64,000 bases of DNA from Streptomyces longwoodensis (GTDB taxonomy: Bacteria; Actinomycetota; Actinomycetes; Streptomycetales; Streptomycetaceae), in the NCBI RefSeq assembly GCF_001514125.1, contig NZ_KQ948550.1, positions 496,001 to 560,000 on the forward strand. Reading direction: 5' to 3'. Each line of letters opens with the position of its first letter. Within the stretch, counting starts at the first letter, position 1. Below are positions 34,620 through 43,112 of the stretch, one piece after another. The notes under the pieces are model-generated. The model saw nothing but the letters and a program-made list of their open reading frames with translations, was not told the origin of the DNA and searched no databases. A program made the position numbers and the translations under genes.

Positions 34620-34745
34620 GCCTCAGATTTGTGGCCAATCGGCCACGAGATTTGGCCACGCTATGAGATCCCACAGTGTGGGATCTCATAGCTCGTGTCC
34701 TACACCGACGCTGGGGCCTGCGGCTTCTCAATACGTCTTACGTCG
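34620..34745. repeat. Palindromic repeat element, copy C (diverged)
   Basis: The centre is a perfect palindrome with 15-base arms, CTATGAGATCCCACA (34661-34675) and its complement (34677-34691), around one G. To the left are GTGGCC/GGCCAC (34631-34646) and GAGATTTGGCCACG, as in copy B; to the right GCTCGTGTC...GACGCTG.G.CCTG..G.TTCTCAA aligns with copy B. It lies just past the helicase stop. Confidence 0.65.
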
Positions 34746-34774
34746 TAGTGGGGGGGAGTCTAGATGTCCTGTCC

Positions 34775-36706
34775 CTATCCTTGGTCGATCTCGGGCACGC
34801 CCGCCTCGGCGAGCATCGCGAAGAAGGCCGAGATGGGGCCAGCACGTTCGGACCGGTCCGTGGTGAAGATCAGCCGTTGAGCAGCCCTTGACAAACCCAC
34901 GAAGAAGGTCGACGTCCCTTCACGGGGGTCGCTTCCGAGCGCCCACCACTGCCTGCCGTGGATACCGAGGAAGAACACGGTGTGGTATTCGAGGCCCTTG
35001 CTGCGGTGGGTGGTGAGCAAGACGACGGCATCGGCGGACTCGAACTCGTCGAGCACCACACCCCAGTCGGCCGCCCCGCCAAGCACTGTCTCAAGGCGTG
35101 CCTCGAATGCGCCGGTGACGAGATCGAACTCCTCACCGGGTGCCGTGGCCTTCACGTAGCGGCGCAGGGCTGCGCTGTCCGCGAGATCGAGCATCCTTCG
35201 GACGGCGTCGGCCGCTGACGTGGTCGACGGAGGGTGGGAGTGAAGCCAGGCACGGAGTCGGGTGGTCAAGTCGCTCAAGTCCTCGCCGACACGCTGCTGG
35301 GCTGCCTCGTCATCGGTTGCGCCGTACACACGCTCCAGAGTCGCCGATACCTCCTGCCACACTGCGACGAGGCCACGGGGCTGGTGCGCCAGTCGGAACA
35401 GCCCCACGAACAGGCGAGCGGTCTCGCTCTTCAACAGATCTTGGAGGGTCATCTTGCCCACCCTCGCGTCGTCATTGCGAACTCGAATGCCGTGCGCGGC
35501 GAGGCGTGCCCGAAACAGCGGCTCGAAGTCTTTGATTTTCTGTCGTGCGATGAGCGCGAAGTCTGCCGGCTTGCGGTCCGAGCCGGCGATGTCCCGGGCG
35601 ATCCAGTCGGCGATGAACCTCGCCTCCCTGTCTCCGCCGGAGAACGTCCACAGCACGGCCGGCTCGTGCCCGTCCTCGGCAGTCGCCTTTGAGGTAGCCC
35701 GCACCGTGGTCGGATCGAGTTTGCTGGCGATCACGTGTTGCAGTTCGACCAGGGCGTCGCTGGAACGGAAGTTCCACGCCAGCCGGTAGGTGGTGGCGTC
35801 AAACGTGCTGGTGAAGCGCTGGACGGCCTCGGGCACAGCGCCGGCCCAGCCCATGATCCGCTGTTTGCTGTCTCCGACCGTGGTCACCGCGGTCTCCTCG
35901 CCGAACACTGACGTGAGGAAGGAGAACTGCGCGCTGGTCGTGTCCTGGAATTCGTCGACGAACACAATGGGGTAGGTCATCCGCAGGGCGCGTCGGATTT
36001 TCGGCACCGCACGGACCAGCAACTCGGCGAGCCGGTTGAGCATGACGAAGTCGACTTCCGCCTTTCCCGGCCGCAGGTAGCGCGCACGCCACCACTCGCG
36101 TCCGGCGTAGGAGACGGCGTCGACCTCGTCGTCCGTCGGTACGCTCACGGGCAGATTCCATCCCCCGACGATGTCGGAGACGAAACGCCCGGGCTGGAAC
36201 CCGACCTTCCCGGACAGCGTCCGGGGCGCCGAGAAGGCGATGGTATTGAGGAAGGCACTCACCTCCCGGTCGGGTGCCGTGCGGATGTCGTACCCGTGAC
36301 TCATCCGCCAGTCCGGCGGAAGGGCCGGCGCGAAACGATCCACCAGTCCCTTGGTGAATGCGTCGAAGGTCATCGACGCGAAGCGGCTGGAGTGTTCCGG
36401 AACCCGGGCGGCAACCCGACGCCCGAGGTTGGCGGCAGCGTCCCGCTTGAAGGAGATCGCCAGAATGTGCTGCGGCCACGGGCACAGCCCGGTCTGGAGG
36501 AGATAGGCGGCGCGCTGAGCGAGGAACTCCGTCTTGCCCGCGCCGGGCCCGGCCACGACTGCCACATTGCCCGTGTCCCGCAGAGCCTCCCACGCGGCTG
36601 GCTCCAGATCATCGATACCCGCCGGGCGCCAATCCTCCACCGGGACCAGGGCCGTTGGGCGCAGCGTCGGAACGGTGGTCGAGGCGAGGCGGTCGGAGGC
36701 GCTCAC
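34775..36706 (-). CDS. gajB: UvrD/Rep-type helicase, GajB-like
   Basis: 643 residues. Superfamily 1A helicase motifs in order: Walker A AGPGAGKTEF (52-61), FKRDAAANLGRR (Ia), FVDEFQDTTSAQF (motif II near 250-255), VGDSKQRIMGWAGA (III), RLAWNFRSSD (IV), LLTTHRSKGLEYHTVFF (V) and FFVGLSRAAQRLIFT (VI). The start overlaps the stop of the ATPase-TOPRIM gene (ATGA). This pair is the composition of the Gabija antiphage system, in which GajB senses or unwinds DNA ends and GajA nicks DNA when nucleotide levels fall. It is longer than the type GajB, which I recall as about 500 residues, so membership in a sister class is possible. Confidence 0.8.
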   Translation of the reverse strand: MSASDRLASTTVPTLRPTALVPVEDWRPAGIDDLEPAAWEALRDTGNVAVVAGPGAGKTEFLAQRAAYLLQTGLCPWPQHILAISFKRDAAANLGRRVAARVPEHSSRFASMTFDAFTKGLVDRFAPALPPDWRMSHGYDIRTAPDREVSAFLNTIAFSAPRTLSGKVGFQPGRFVSDIVGGWNLPVSVPTDDEVDAVSYAGREWWRARYLRPGKAEVDFVMLNRLAELLVRAVPKIRRALRMTYPIVFVDEFQDTTSAQFSFLTSVFGEETAVTTVGDSKQRIMGWAGAVPEAVQRFTSTFDATTYRLAWNFRSSDALVELQHVIASKLDPTTVRATSKATAEDGHEPAVLWTFSGGDREARFIADWIARDIAGSDRKPADFALIARQKIKDFEPLFRARLAAHGIRVRNDDARVGKMTLQDLLKSETARLFVGLFRLAHQPRGLVAVWQEVSATLERVYGATDDEAAQQRVGEDLSDLTTRLRAWLHSHPPSTTSAADAVRRMLDLADSAALRRYVKATAPGEEFDLVTGAFEARLETVLGGAADWGVVLDEFESADAVVLLTTHRSKGLEYHTVFFLGIHGRQWWALGSDPREGTSTFFVGLSRAAQRLIFTTDRSERAGPISAFFAMLAEAGVPEIDQG

Positions 36707-38694
36707 AGCGCGACCTCCTTGCGGATGTGTTCCACGAGGGCCACGAGGACCTCCGGCGCGTTCAGTCGGAGTTCCTCGTCACTGAGGCGGCCGAGCGCGC
36801 GCAAATGGGTGCTCGGCTTCGACCGCGTCAGGAACAGGTATCGATACCAGCCCAGCCACTCGGCCCGTGTGCCGTTCCAGTAGCGCGGCCTGGTCCCCTT
36901 CTCTCCCAGGACCGTGGTGGTGGGGTCAGTGGAGTCAGGCCCGCGCTGTTTGCCTTCGAGGTGTCTGTAGGCGTTCTCGAACGCGCACAACATGGCGTAA
37001 TCGAGGTCGAGCGGCTCGGAGTAGAAGACGGCGAACGTGCGCAGGTGTTCCAGGATCGGCCTGATGTGCTTGAGGAGGAGGCCGTCGTGGATGTCGTCGA
37101 CGTCGTCATAGCCGTCGAGATCTTCTAGTGGGTCGAGCCCATTGTCCACGAGGCGGTTGCACGCATCACGGAGTCGGGCCGGGCCCGCGCCGACTTTGCC
37201 GTAATCGAGGTCCAGCAGGGTGGCGTGAGGAATGTCCAGGTCGTGGAGCAGCTTCCACATGTGGTTGGTGTGCCTGCCGTCGAGCGGCACCATCGCTACG
37301 AACGAGGGGTCTAGCTGCACCCCGTGGGCCTGGGCGATCCGGGGGATGACGAGCTGCTCGGTGTCGCCTTCCCCGAGCACCACGAACTTGGCGAAATACA
37401 GCTCCGGGTGGGCACGCACCGCCTCCCGTAGGTACTTGCCCGCCTCGGTGGTGTCGCCGGGGAGGGTGATTTCGCGGACTGATGCGGTCGCGGTGGCCGG
37501 CTCCGCGCGGAAGTATCGGACGTCTTCGGGACGGATGCGGGGCATGACACTGGCGGAGTGGCTGGAGAGGATCGTCTGCGTTGCCGTTTTGCTGCTCAGA
37601 TCTTGCAGCTGGCCAACGATCCGGGACAGGAAGAACGGCGAAAGGCTGTTCTCGGGTTCTTCGACCGCGATCAGGGTCAGGTGAGGCAGTTGAGCGGCTT
37701 GCAGCGTGAAGTCATCGCTGTGCTGGCCGGCGCAAACCGCGGCCTCGACGTCTATAGCAGCCGCCGCCAAGGCGAGGTGCAGCAGCGACCGCTGCCCGTC
37801 GCTCAGCATGCGGGCCGGCCTGGGCCGACCGTTGTGATCGGGCTCGAAGACGAGTTCGGAATCGCGGACCAGTTGGTTGAAGTCGCCGTCGAGGAGCCGC
37901 AGTTTGGGATCCGAGTGCATCCCTGCGTCGTGCAGTTCCTGCCATCGGGCCGTCAGGGCGCCCTCGACCGCTTGGACCACGGGCTCCTCGGTGAAGTTCT
38001 GGGCGACTTCAGCCGCGTGGCCGCTGACGAGGTCACGCAGGCCGGTTGACCACTGCGCGGCTCGCCATAGCCGGCTGCGGAGAAAGGCCGTCACCTGGCG
38101 CACACCGTCACGGGAGGCCGGGATGTAGATCATCTGGATACGGCTGCGCTCTGCAGCAGTCAGCTGCACGTAGTCGTCCTCGCCATACTCCTCGACAAGG
38201 GTGTTGACGATCACGCGTGACTCGGTGATCGCCCCCTCCACCGTGCCGTCATCGACCCATTCGGCCCGAAGCGCCACCCGGACCTTCAGGTCGCCATCCT
38301 CCGTGGCGGCCATGCGCCGGAAGAACTCCGGGACTGCTCGGGATACTCCGGCCTGCTGGTGCTCCGCATCCTCCGCGGCATCACCATCGTCGTCTTCTCC
38401 GACTTCGTCGTTCTCCCCGCTGCCGTCGAGTTCGGGGAAAGCGAGCACCGCTTCGATGGTCAGCTCGCGGCTGGCGGGCAGGTCGGTCTCGCCGGCGGGC
38501 ACGTGGAAGTCGTCCACACGTACGGACCGCTCCTGCCCGGATATCCCGAACAAACGCAGCAATGCCTCGCAGGCTGCGGTCTTGCCCGAGCCGTTGGCGC
38601 CGATGAAGGCAGTCATGCCCCGGTCAAGGCGAAGGATAGTGCGCCCCGGCCCGAAGCACTTGAAGTTCTCCAGCACGAGCTTCTCGATGAACAT
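36703..38694 (-). CDS. gajA: OLD-family ATPase-TOPRIM nuclease, GajA-like
   Basis: 663 residues from ATG 38694. ABC-type ATPase: N-terminal IEKLVLENFKCFGPG, Walker A GANGSGKT (32-39), signature LSDGQRSLLHLAL (296 onward), Walker B LTLIAVEEPEN (338-348), H-loop ILSSHSAS. C-terminal TOPRIM: VVLGEGDTEQLVIPRI (E441, E445) and LLDLDYGK (D494, D496). An acidic insertion (about 88-112, rich in Glu and Asp) is unusual. With the coupled UvrD-type helicase it forms a class 2 OLD/Gabija-like pair; GajA is known to be an ATP-inhibited DNA nickase. Promoter expected in 38695-38970. Confidence 0.85.
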   Translation of the reverse strand: MFIEKLVLENFKCFGPGRTILRLDRGMTAFIGANGSGKTAACEALLRLFGISGQERSVRVDDFHVPAGETDLPASRELTIEAVLAFPELDGSGENDEVGEDDDGDAAEDAEHQQAGVSRAVPEFFRRMAATEDGDLKVRVALRAEWVDDGTVEGAITESRVIVNTLVEEYGEDDYVQLTAAERSRIQMIYIPASRDGVRQVTAFLRSRLWRAAQWSTGLRDLVSGHAAEVAQNFTEEPVVQAVEGALTARWQELHDAGMHSDPKLRLLDGDFNQLVRDSELVFEPDHNGRPRPARMLSDGQRSLLHLALAAAAIDVEAAVCAGQHSDDFTLQAAQLPHLTLIAVEEPENSLSPFFLSRIVGQLQDLSSKTATQTILSSHSASVMPRIRPEDVRYFRAEPATATASVREITLPGDTTEAGKYLREAVRAHPELYFAKFVVLGEGDTEQLVIPRIAQAHGVQLDPSFVAMVPLDGRHTNHMWKLLHDLDIPHATLLDLDYGKVGAGPARLRDACNRLVDNGLDPLEDLDGYDDVDDIHDGLLLKHIRPILEHLRTFAVFYSEPLDLDYAMLCAFENAYRHLEGKQRGPDSTDPTTTVLGEKGTRPRYWNGTRAEWLGWYRYLFLTRSKPSTHLRALGRLSDEELRLNAPEVLVALVEHIRKEVAL

Positions 38695-38970
38695 TCGTCA
38701 CTTTCCGGTACAACGATGTCATGAATGGCGATACCGCGCCGATGACAGTACCGAAACCGTGTGATCTCCGGGCTCATACGATCAAAGTTGTCGCCGGTCC
38801 TGTCTGCTGTCCCGTCGCATCCGAGTTGTCTCTGGATCTTGGCCTGAGCTGCTGGTTCGCCAAGTGGATCGAGAACATACCTCGCCGGATTCTCAACGGA
38901 ACTGGCTTCGGCGGAATCCATGAGGACCGTCCATCGCCCCTCGGCCGGGGCCGTGCACCATGGCGGGGTG

Positions 38971-39423
38971 ATGAGCACCGAAGCAGAGCCGGTTGAACAC
39001 GAAAACCGGTGGATCTTGAATCTCCGCGGGTGGGGCGTTACTGGGATCACTGTCGACTACCGCCTCACGCTGGCCCTCGACGACGGTTGGGAAGTCGTAC
39101 TCGAAGCAGCTGCTTGGCTCTCATCCGGGCCAGCCCACACCGATCCTGGCTTGCTTCTGCTGCCGGAGACTCAGGACGTGGCCGCAGCTCTCCCGCTCTT
39201 CGGGACGAAGGTCGTCTCTACGATCGCCTTCAAGTCCGGCAAGCTCCGGATGGTGTTCGAGGTCGGCGCGCATCTGACGTGTCCAGCCGATGCGGAGTTC
39301 GAAGCGTGGCAGATCACAGGACCCGGAGGATGGCGGTTCGTGTCACTGCCGGGAGGCGACCTCGGCGTCTGGTCTGCCTCCGCGGCGAATGAGAATCCGC
39401 AAGGTCAGTCTGCAGAGCATTGA
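38971..39423 (+). CDS. DUF6188-like protein
   Basis: 150 residues from ATG 38971 (a GTG lies one codon before). Beta-rich pattern: WILNLRGWGVTGITVDYRLT, LALDDGWEVVLEAAAWLSSG, LPETQDVAAALPLFGTKVVS, TIAFKSGKLRMVFEVGAHL and FEAWQITGPGGWRFVSLPGG. I associate this with DUF6188, a frequent small protein of Streptomyces, often near toxin or defence genes. It diverges from the Gabija-like operon and shares the same repeat-bounded segment. Function unknown. Confidence 0.65.
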   Translation: MSTEAEPVEHENRWILNLRGWGVTGITVDYRLTLALDDGWEVVLEAAAWLSSGPAHTDPGLLLLPETQDVAAALPLFGTKVVSTIAFKSGKLRMVFEVGAHLTCPADAEFEAWQITGPGGWRFVSLPGGDLGVWSASAANENPQGQSAEH

Positions 39424-39470
39424 GAATCTGCCAACTGCAGTGCAACGGGACGACTGCGAATTTCAGCGCA

Positions 39471-39541
39471 GTGTCGGATCAGACTTCGACCCGACATCAG
39501 CCGTGAGATTCCGACACGATATTTGAGACCCTACAATCGGT
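39471..39541. repeat. Palindromic repeat element, copy D (left half only)
   Basis: Begins GTGTCGGATC, contains CCGTGAGATT and ends GAGACCCTACA (39525-39535) plus ATCGGTG. It matches copy B over 65 bases at 49 positions with the same internal distances, then the match breaks in the palindrome spacer; the right half is missing. The three internal words read CGAC-type here where copy B has GGCC-type. Confidence 0.65.
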
Positions 39542-39662
39542 GACAATGGGCAGTTCGCCGGGGGCAGACAGGAAAGATCGCGGAAAGACTGGCCAACGGG
39601 TTCGAGGGCATGTCAACGTAGACGACCTTGCAAGAAATCCCAGGTCAGAGAGGTGATTGCCC

Positions 39663-40016
39663 GTGACCGTAGCCCCTGTCGGCCCCGGTTTCTCCACCAC
39701 CGTCGAAGCCCTGCGACTGCGGGAGTGGCAGCTCGGCCCCGGTCAGCCGACCCTGGTCATGGACCAGTTCTCCGCCGAGGACTTCCACCTGATCGTCGAT
39801 GACCGCGCGGACGTGCACGTCAGCAGCAAGGACGGCAGGTTCTACCTCGGCTGGTTCCCGCTCGGCCGCCCCGGCACGGACGGCGAGGGATGGAAGATCG
39901 CCGTCACCGGCACCGCCAAGGTCCGCGGCTACCACCTGTCGTTCGATACCGAGACGCCGGCCGACATCGTTGCCGCCGCCGTAGCGCGCGTGCTGGAGAC
40001 CTCACGCCGCCTCTGA
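39663..40016 (+). CDS. Short DUF317-like protein
   Basis: 117 residues from GTG 39663, with AGAGGTGA six bases upstream (the TTG at 39657 is too close to it). Contains LVMDQFSAEDFHLIVDDRAD, FYLGWFPLGRPG, WKIAVTGTAKVRGYHLSFDT and TPADIVAAAVARVLE, one copy of the DUF317-like pattern. It restarts the element backbone after the accessory island. Confidence 0.65.
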   Translation: MTVAPVGPGFSTTVEALRLREWQLGPGQPTLVMDQFSAEDFHLIVDDRADVHVSSKDGRFYLGWFPLGRPGTDGEGWKIAVTGTAKVRGYHLSFDTETPADIVAAAVARVLETSRRL

Positions 40017-40119
40017 CAGCGCGGACACCGACAGATAATGCCCGCCCTGTGAGCGAGCTGGCCGTCCGAACGGCGGCCCGCTCCACCGCCCCGTTTCCCC
40101 GCACCCCAGGAGGCTCTTC

Positions 40120-40410
40120 GTGACGTCCCCGGAGATGACCGTCGGCGATCTCATCGACCTGCTGTCCGGCTGCGACCCGAATGCTCCGGTCCGCCAGGCG
40201 ATGAACCCGTTCTTCCCGATGGCCCACCGCTTGGCGCAGGTCCTGCAGTCGGTCGACGAGACCGGCCGGACCGTCGTCTACCTCGCTGAAGGGCGTGACG
40301 AGGACGCACAGCTCGGCCACCTGCCACCCGAGGTCGCCATCGAGCTGACGTGGCAGGGCCCAATTCAGGCACCCCCGCGCCGCCCCCGCCGCCGCGCCGG
40401 CGGCAACTAG
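40120..40410 (+). CDS. Small conserved hypothetical protein
   Basis: 96 residues from GTG 40120 with AGGAGG upstream. MTVGDLIDLLSGCDPNAPVR, then QAMNPFFPMAHRLAQVLQSV and TVVYLAEGRDEDAQLGHLPP. Relatives of this size occur with DUF317 genes on Streptomyces elements (recalled). The tail is Pro/Arg-rich. Function unknown. Confidence 0.65.
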   Translation: MTSPEMTVGDLIDLLSGCDPNAPVRQAMNPFFPMAHRLAQVLQSVDETGRTVVYLAEGRDEDAQLGHLPPEVAIELTWQGPIQAPPRRPRRRAGGN

Positions 40411-40437
40411 ATACGCACCGAGCCCTTGGAGGCGCCC

Positions 40438-41247
40438 CTGTACCCCGACTTCCCGCCCGACTCGTCCACGCCGCGCGGCGGCCAGCCCGCGTTCTGGGTC
40501 AGTCCTCGGCACCTGGCTGGTGACGATGGGCGCCTCTACGACGTCGTCGCCGACACGCTCGCCGGCCTGGGCTGGACGAGCCTGACGATCGTCCGCGGAC
40601 GTCATGAGCCGGACGAGGCCCCGGAGGACCGCCAGGTCCTGCGCAGCACCGTCCTGCACATCAGCCCAGACGCCCTGCGATGGGCCCAGTGGGGCCTGGC
40701 GGACGAGCCGTTCCACCTGGGCGAGCTGCCGATCGCCTGGCAGATCTCCGCCCGAGCCGAGGCGAGCAGCCCGCTCGCCCAGTGGTCGGCCTACTTCACC
40801 CGCGACGTCCCTGGCGAGGCGGTGGTCGACTTCCTCGTCGCGCTCGACGCATGCGACCAGCCTGCCGTGCCGCTCGCCGGATCCGAGCTGGTCCTTGACG
40901 CTGTCGCCGCCCACGGATGGTTCCGCGACATCGACCAGCCCCAGGCGGCAGCGACAGACCCGACGTTCACCTCACACATCAGCCTCGGCGAGGTCCCGCC
41001 CCTCATCCAGGACGCCGACCCGCGTGCCCTGTCCGCCGAGGACGACGAGACGGGGCCGGCCGGATGGCAGGCGTGGGCCGAGCCCGCGCTCGGCGCACCG
41101 TGTCTGTGGGCGGCATCGTTCGCCGCCAGCGTCCCGCACGATCTCGTCGCCGCCTTCGCCGCCTCTCTCAGCTCGACCGCACCGGTCCTGCGGCGGGTGC
41201 TGCCCGTGGCCACCCAGGAGCGCCTCCTGCGCGCGCCGGCCATCTAG
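40438..41247 (+). CDS. DUF317 domain protein, probable CTG start
   Basis: About 269 residues. WVSPRHLAGDDG opens the first copy and PIAWQISARAEASSPLAQWS...GEAVVDFLVALDA and WQAWAEPALGAPCLWAASFA...PHDLVAAFAASL are the two DUF317 halves. A TTG at 40426 has no ribosome site, whereas GGAGG (40428-40432) lies five bases before CTG 40438, in frame. This makes CTG the likely start, as at 775 and 89. Confidence 0.75.
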   Translation: MYPDFPPDSSTPRGGQPAFWVSPRHLAGDDGRLYDVVADTLAGLGWTSLTIVRGRHEPDEAPEDRQVLRSTVLHISPDALRWAQWGLADEPFHLGELPIAWQISARAEASSPLAQWSAYFTRDVPGEAVVDFLVALDACDQPAVPLAGSELVLDAVAAHGWFRDIDQPQAAATDPTFTSHISLGEVPPLIQDADPRALSAEDDETGPAGWQAWAEPALGAPCLWAASFAASVPHDLVAAFAASLSSTAPVLRRVLPVATQERLLRAPAI

Positions 41248-41275
41248 CGTCCAGCGCGCAACTCTCGACGATCGC

Positions 41276-41308
41276 AGTCCGGCACCCTCCCAGTTGGGGT
41301 GCCGGACT
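41276..41308. terminator. Hairpin terminator between convergent genes
   Basis: AGTCCGGCACC (41276-41286) pairs perfectly with GGTGCCGGACT (41298-41308), followed by TTCTT. It serves the DUF317 operon and, on the other strand, the lipoprotein gene. Confidence 0.8.
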
Positions 41309-41462
41309 TTCTTGCTTCCCGAACGTGCTCTACGTACAGGCCGGCCAGGTCCGAGCCTGGGTACCAGGCCAAGCCGCTCGCGCCGCTCAACGAGCCATCC
41401 AGTAACGCACTGCTGCCCCCGACCCGCGGTGGTCGGAGGCAGCAGCGTGACGTGCATGCAGG

Positions 41463-42155
41463 TCAGCCCGTTGACGTGGCCTTGGCGAGGGCCTTATCGA
41501 GGTGGCGGTCGACGAGGGCCGGGGAGCCGGAGACGATCAGCAGCAGGCTGCCGTCGCGGATCGCGGTCTGCTTGACCACGGTGCTCCGTCCCCCGGCGGT
41601 GAACGTCAGGAGTTGGCTCCACTGCTCGTCACCGCTGGCGTGGGGTGAGGGCAGCTTCTGCGAGGTCACGTCAACTGGGGTGCCGCCCGCGACGATCTGA
41701 TAGGTCGGGCAGCCGGTCATGGCGTCGAAGATCCGGTCGATGCCGTCGGAGAGCTTCCTCGCGCTGTCGCTGTACAGCTCCTCGGAGATCTCCGAGGAGC
41801 TGCCGCCGTAGGTGAAGTCCGCCTTCGCCTTGTGCGGGAAGGCGAGCGTGCCGCCAGTCGCCGCGTCGCCGCCCAGCTCGCTCAGGGCTGGGCAGCCGAT
41901 GACGGTGACGTCGTCGTGCTGGGCCGGACGCTCCGGCTTGGGCAGGTAGCCGCTGCCGAGGTCGCTCTGGTCGAGCAGGCGGGACTCGAGCGCGGCCGAG
42001 GAGAGCGCGGCTGGCTTCTGGACGGTGTCGGCCGGCTTTCCTGTCCGGGCGGCGGAGGAGGTCTGGTGCGTTCCCCCGGTGGTGTCGGTGGAGCAGGCGG
42101 GCAGGGCGAGGGCGGCGGTGATGCCGAGGGCGGTGGTGGCGACGCGAACGCGCAT
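41463..42155 (-). CDS. Secreted lipoprotein
   Basis: 230 residues from ATG 42155. Signal peptide MRVRVATTALGITAALALPA ends in the lipobox LPAC, giving a lipid-anchored Cys. The mature part has a Thr/Ser linker, LLDQSDLGSGYLPKP, CPALSELGGD, MTGCPTYQIVAGGTPVDVTS and LLLIVSGSPALVDRHLDKAL. The layout is like PknH-sensor-type or other actinobacterial extracytoplasmic binding lipoproteins. Next to transfer genes it could act in surface exclusion; that is a guess. Confidence 0.7.
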   Translation of the reverse strand: MRVRVATTALGITAALALPACSTDTTGGTHQTSSAARTGKPADTVQKPAALSSAALESRLLDQSDLGSGYLPKPERPAQHDDVTVIGCPALSELGGDAATGGTLAFPHKAKADFTYGGSSSEISEELYSDSARKLSDGIDRIFDAMTGCPTYQIVAGGTPVDVTSQKLPSPHASGDEQWSQLLTFTAGGRSTVVKQTAIRDGSLLLIVSGSPALVDRHLDKALAKATSTG

Positions 42156-42234
42156 GACGGAACTGACCCCTTGGTGCTAGGCGACGGGTGGTCAGTGCGG
42201 GCCTGCGGGCCCGGTGGGGTCGTAGGAGTGGTGG

Positions 42235-42723
42235 TCAGTGCCCGAGGTGGCGCAGGCAGTCCTCGAACGTGGCGTGCGTCGCGTCCGCCGGTCCGGAGTG
42301 CCGGTTGTACCAGGCGGTGTCGATGCGGGTCTCCTGCTGCTGGTGGCCTGCCCGGCAGCGCAGCCAGATCTCGCCACGGGTGGAGAGGATGAGCCAGTCC
42401 CGGTATGCGCCGCACTCGGTGCAGGCGGCCATCTCGCCGTCGAGGACGAGGGGCTGCTTCCACGGCATCATCTTGCCCTCGACCTGGTCGTGGCTCGGCA
42501 CGCGCAGTTCCGGCGGAAGGAAGTCGTCCACGACGGCGGCCGGTTCGGTGGGTTCCGGCTCAGGCGCCGGCACTCCGAAGCCGGACGGGACCTGGCCCTG
42601 CAGCTGCGCATGCAGCTTGGCGAACTGCCTCTGAGCTTCGCTCGGCTCCTTGGCGCGGCGGCGTATCCGGTGAAACACCCTGGCGTCCTCCTCTACCTCG
42701 TCACCTCGTCCTGCGCGTTTCAT
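42235..42723 (-). CDS. Hypothetical protein with zinc-ribbon-like motif
   Basis: 162 residues from ATG 42723. A basic N-terminus and helix (SEAQRQFAKLHAQLQGQV) precede CTECGAYRDWLILSTRGEIW and LRCRAGHQQQE, giving CxxC...C..GH, a likely zinc site. C-terminal ATFEDCLRHLGH. Located directly downstream of the relaxase gene. Confidence 0.6.
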   Translation of the reverse strand: MKRAGRGDEVEEDARVFHRIRRRAKEPSEAQRQFAKLHAQLQGQVPSGFGVPAPEPEPTEPAAVVDDFLPPELRVPSHDQVEGKMMPWKQPLVLDGEMAACTECGAYRDWLILSTRGEIWLRCRAGHQQQETRIDTAWYNRHSGPADATHATFEDCLRHLGH

Positions 42724-43112
42724 GATCGTGCCCCGCGCCCCCGGCGGTTTCAATTCACAAAGTCCACAGTCGCCTCCGGCCAGGTCGGCAGGGGTACTCG
42801 GGTTTCTCGGTTGCCCAGAGGGCGAGTTGGCCACGGTGCTATACTGCGCGGCGGTGCTGCCGCGGTGTGCCCGATCACACGTCGTTGTCTGCCTCAACCG
42901 CTCAACTTCACGACGCCTACTGGCTCGACTCGCCCCACCTGCGCCATGCCCGTCCGTCCTGCGCGTGCACGGATGCAGACGGCCTCGGCATCGGACCTGG
43001 CCGGCACCGAGGTCCGATGTGGCGTACGACGATGTTGTGGATTGCGGTCGGAGCGGTGGCGCTGTCCCTTCTCGCGGTGATGCGCTTAGGCCCGTGCCAG
43101 CGCCTGACGGGC
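42724..43112. other. Gap between relaxase and zinc-ribbon genes
   Basis: No gene is clear. A plus-strand frame from 43019 (MWRTTMLWIAVGAVALSLLA) has a hydrophobic start but runs through the relaxase gene without support. A TATACT hexamer at 42840-42845 and the hairpin-prone GCGGCGGTGCTGCCGC follow. This non-coding stretch beside the relaxase gene is one place to look for the origin of transfer. Confidence 0.35.
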
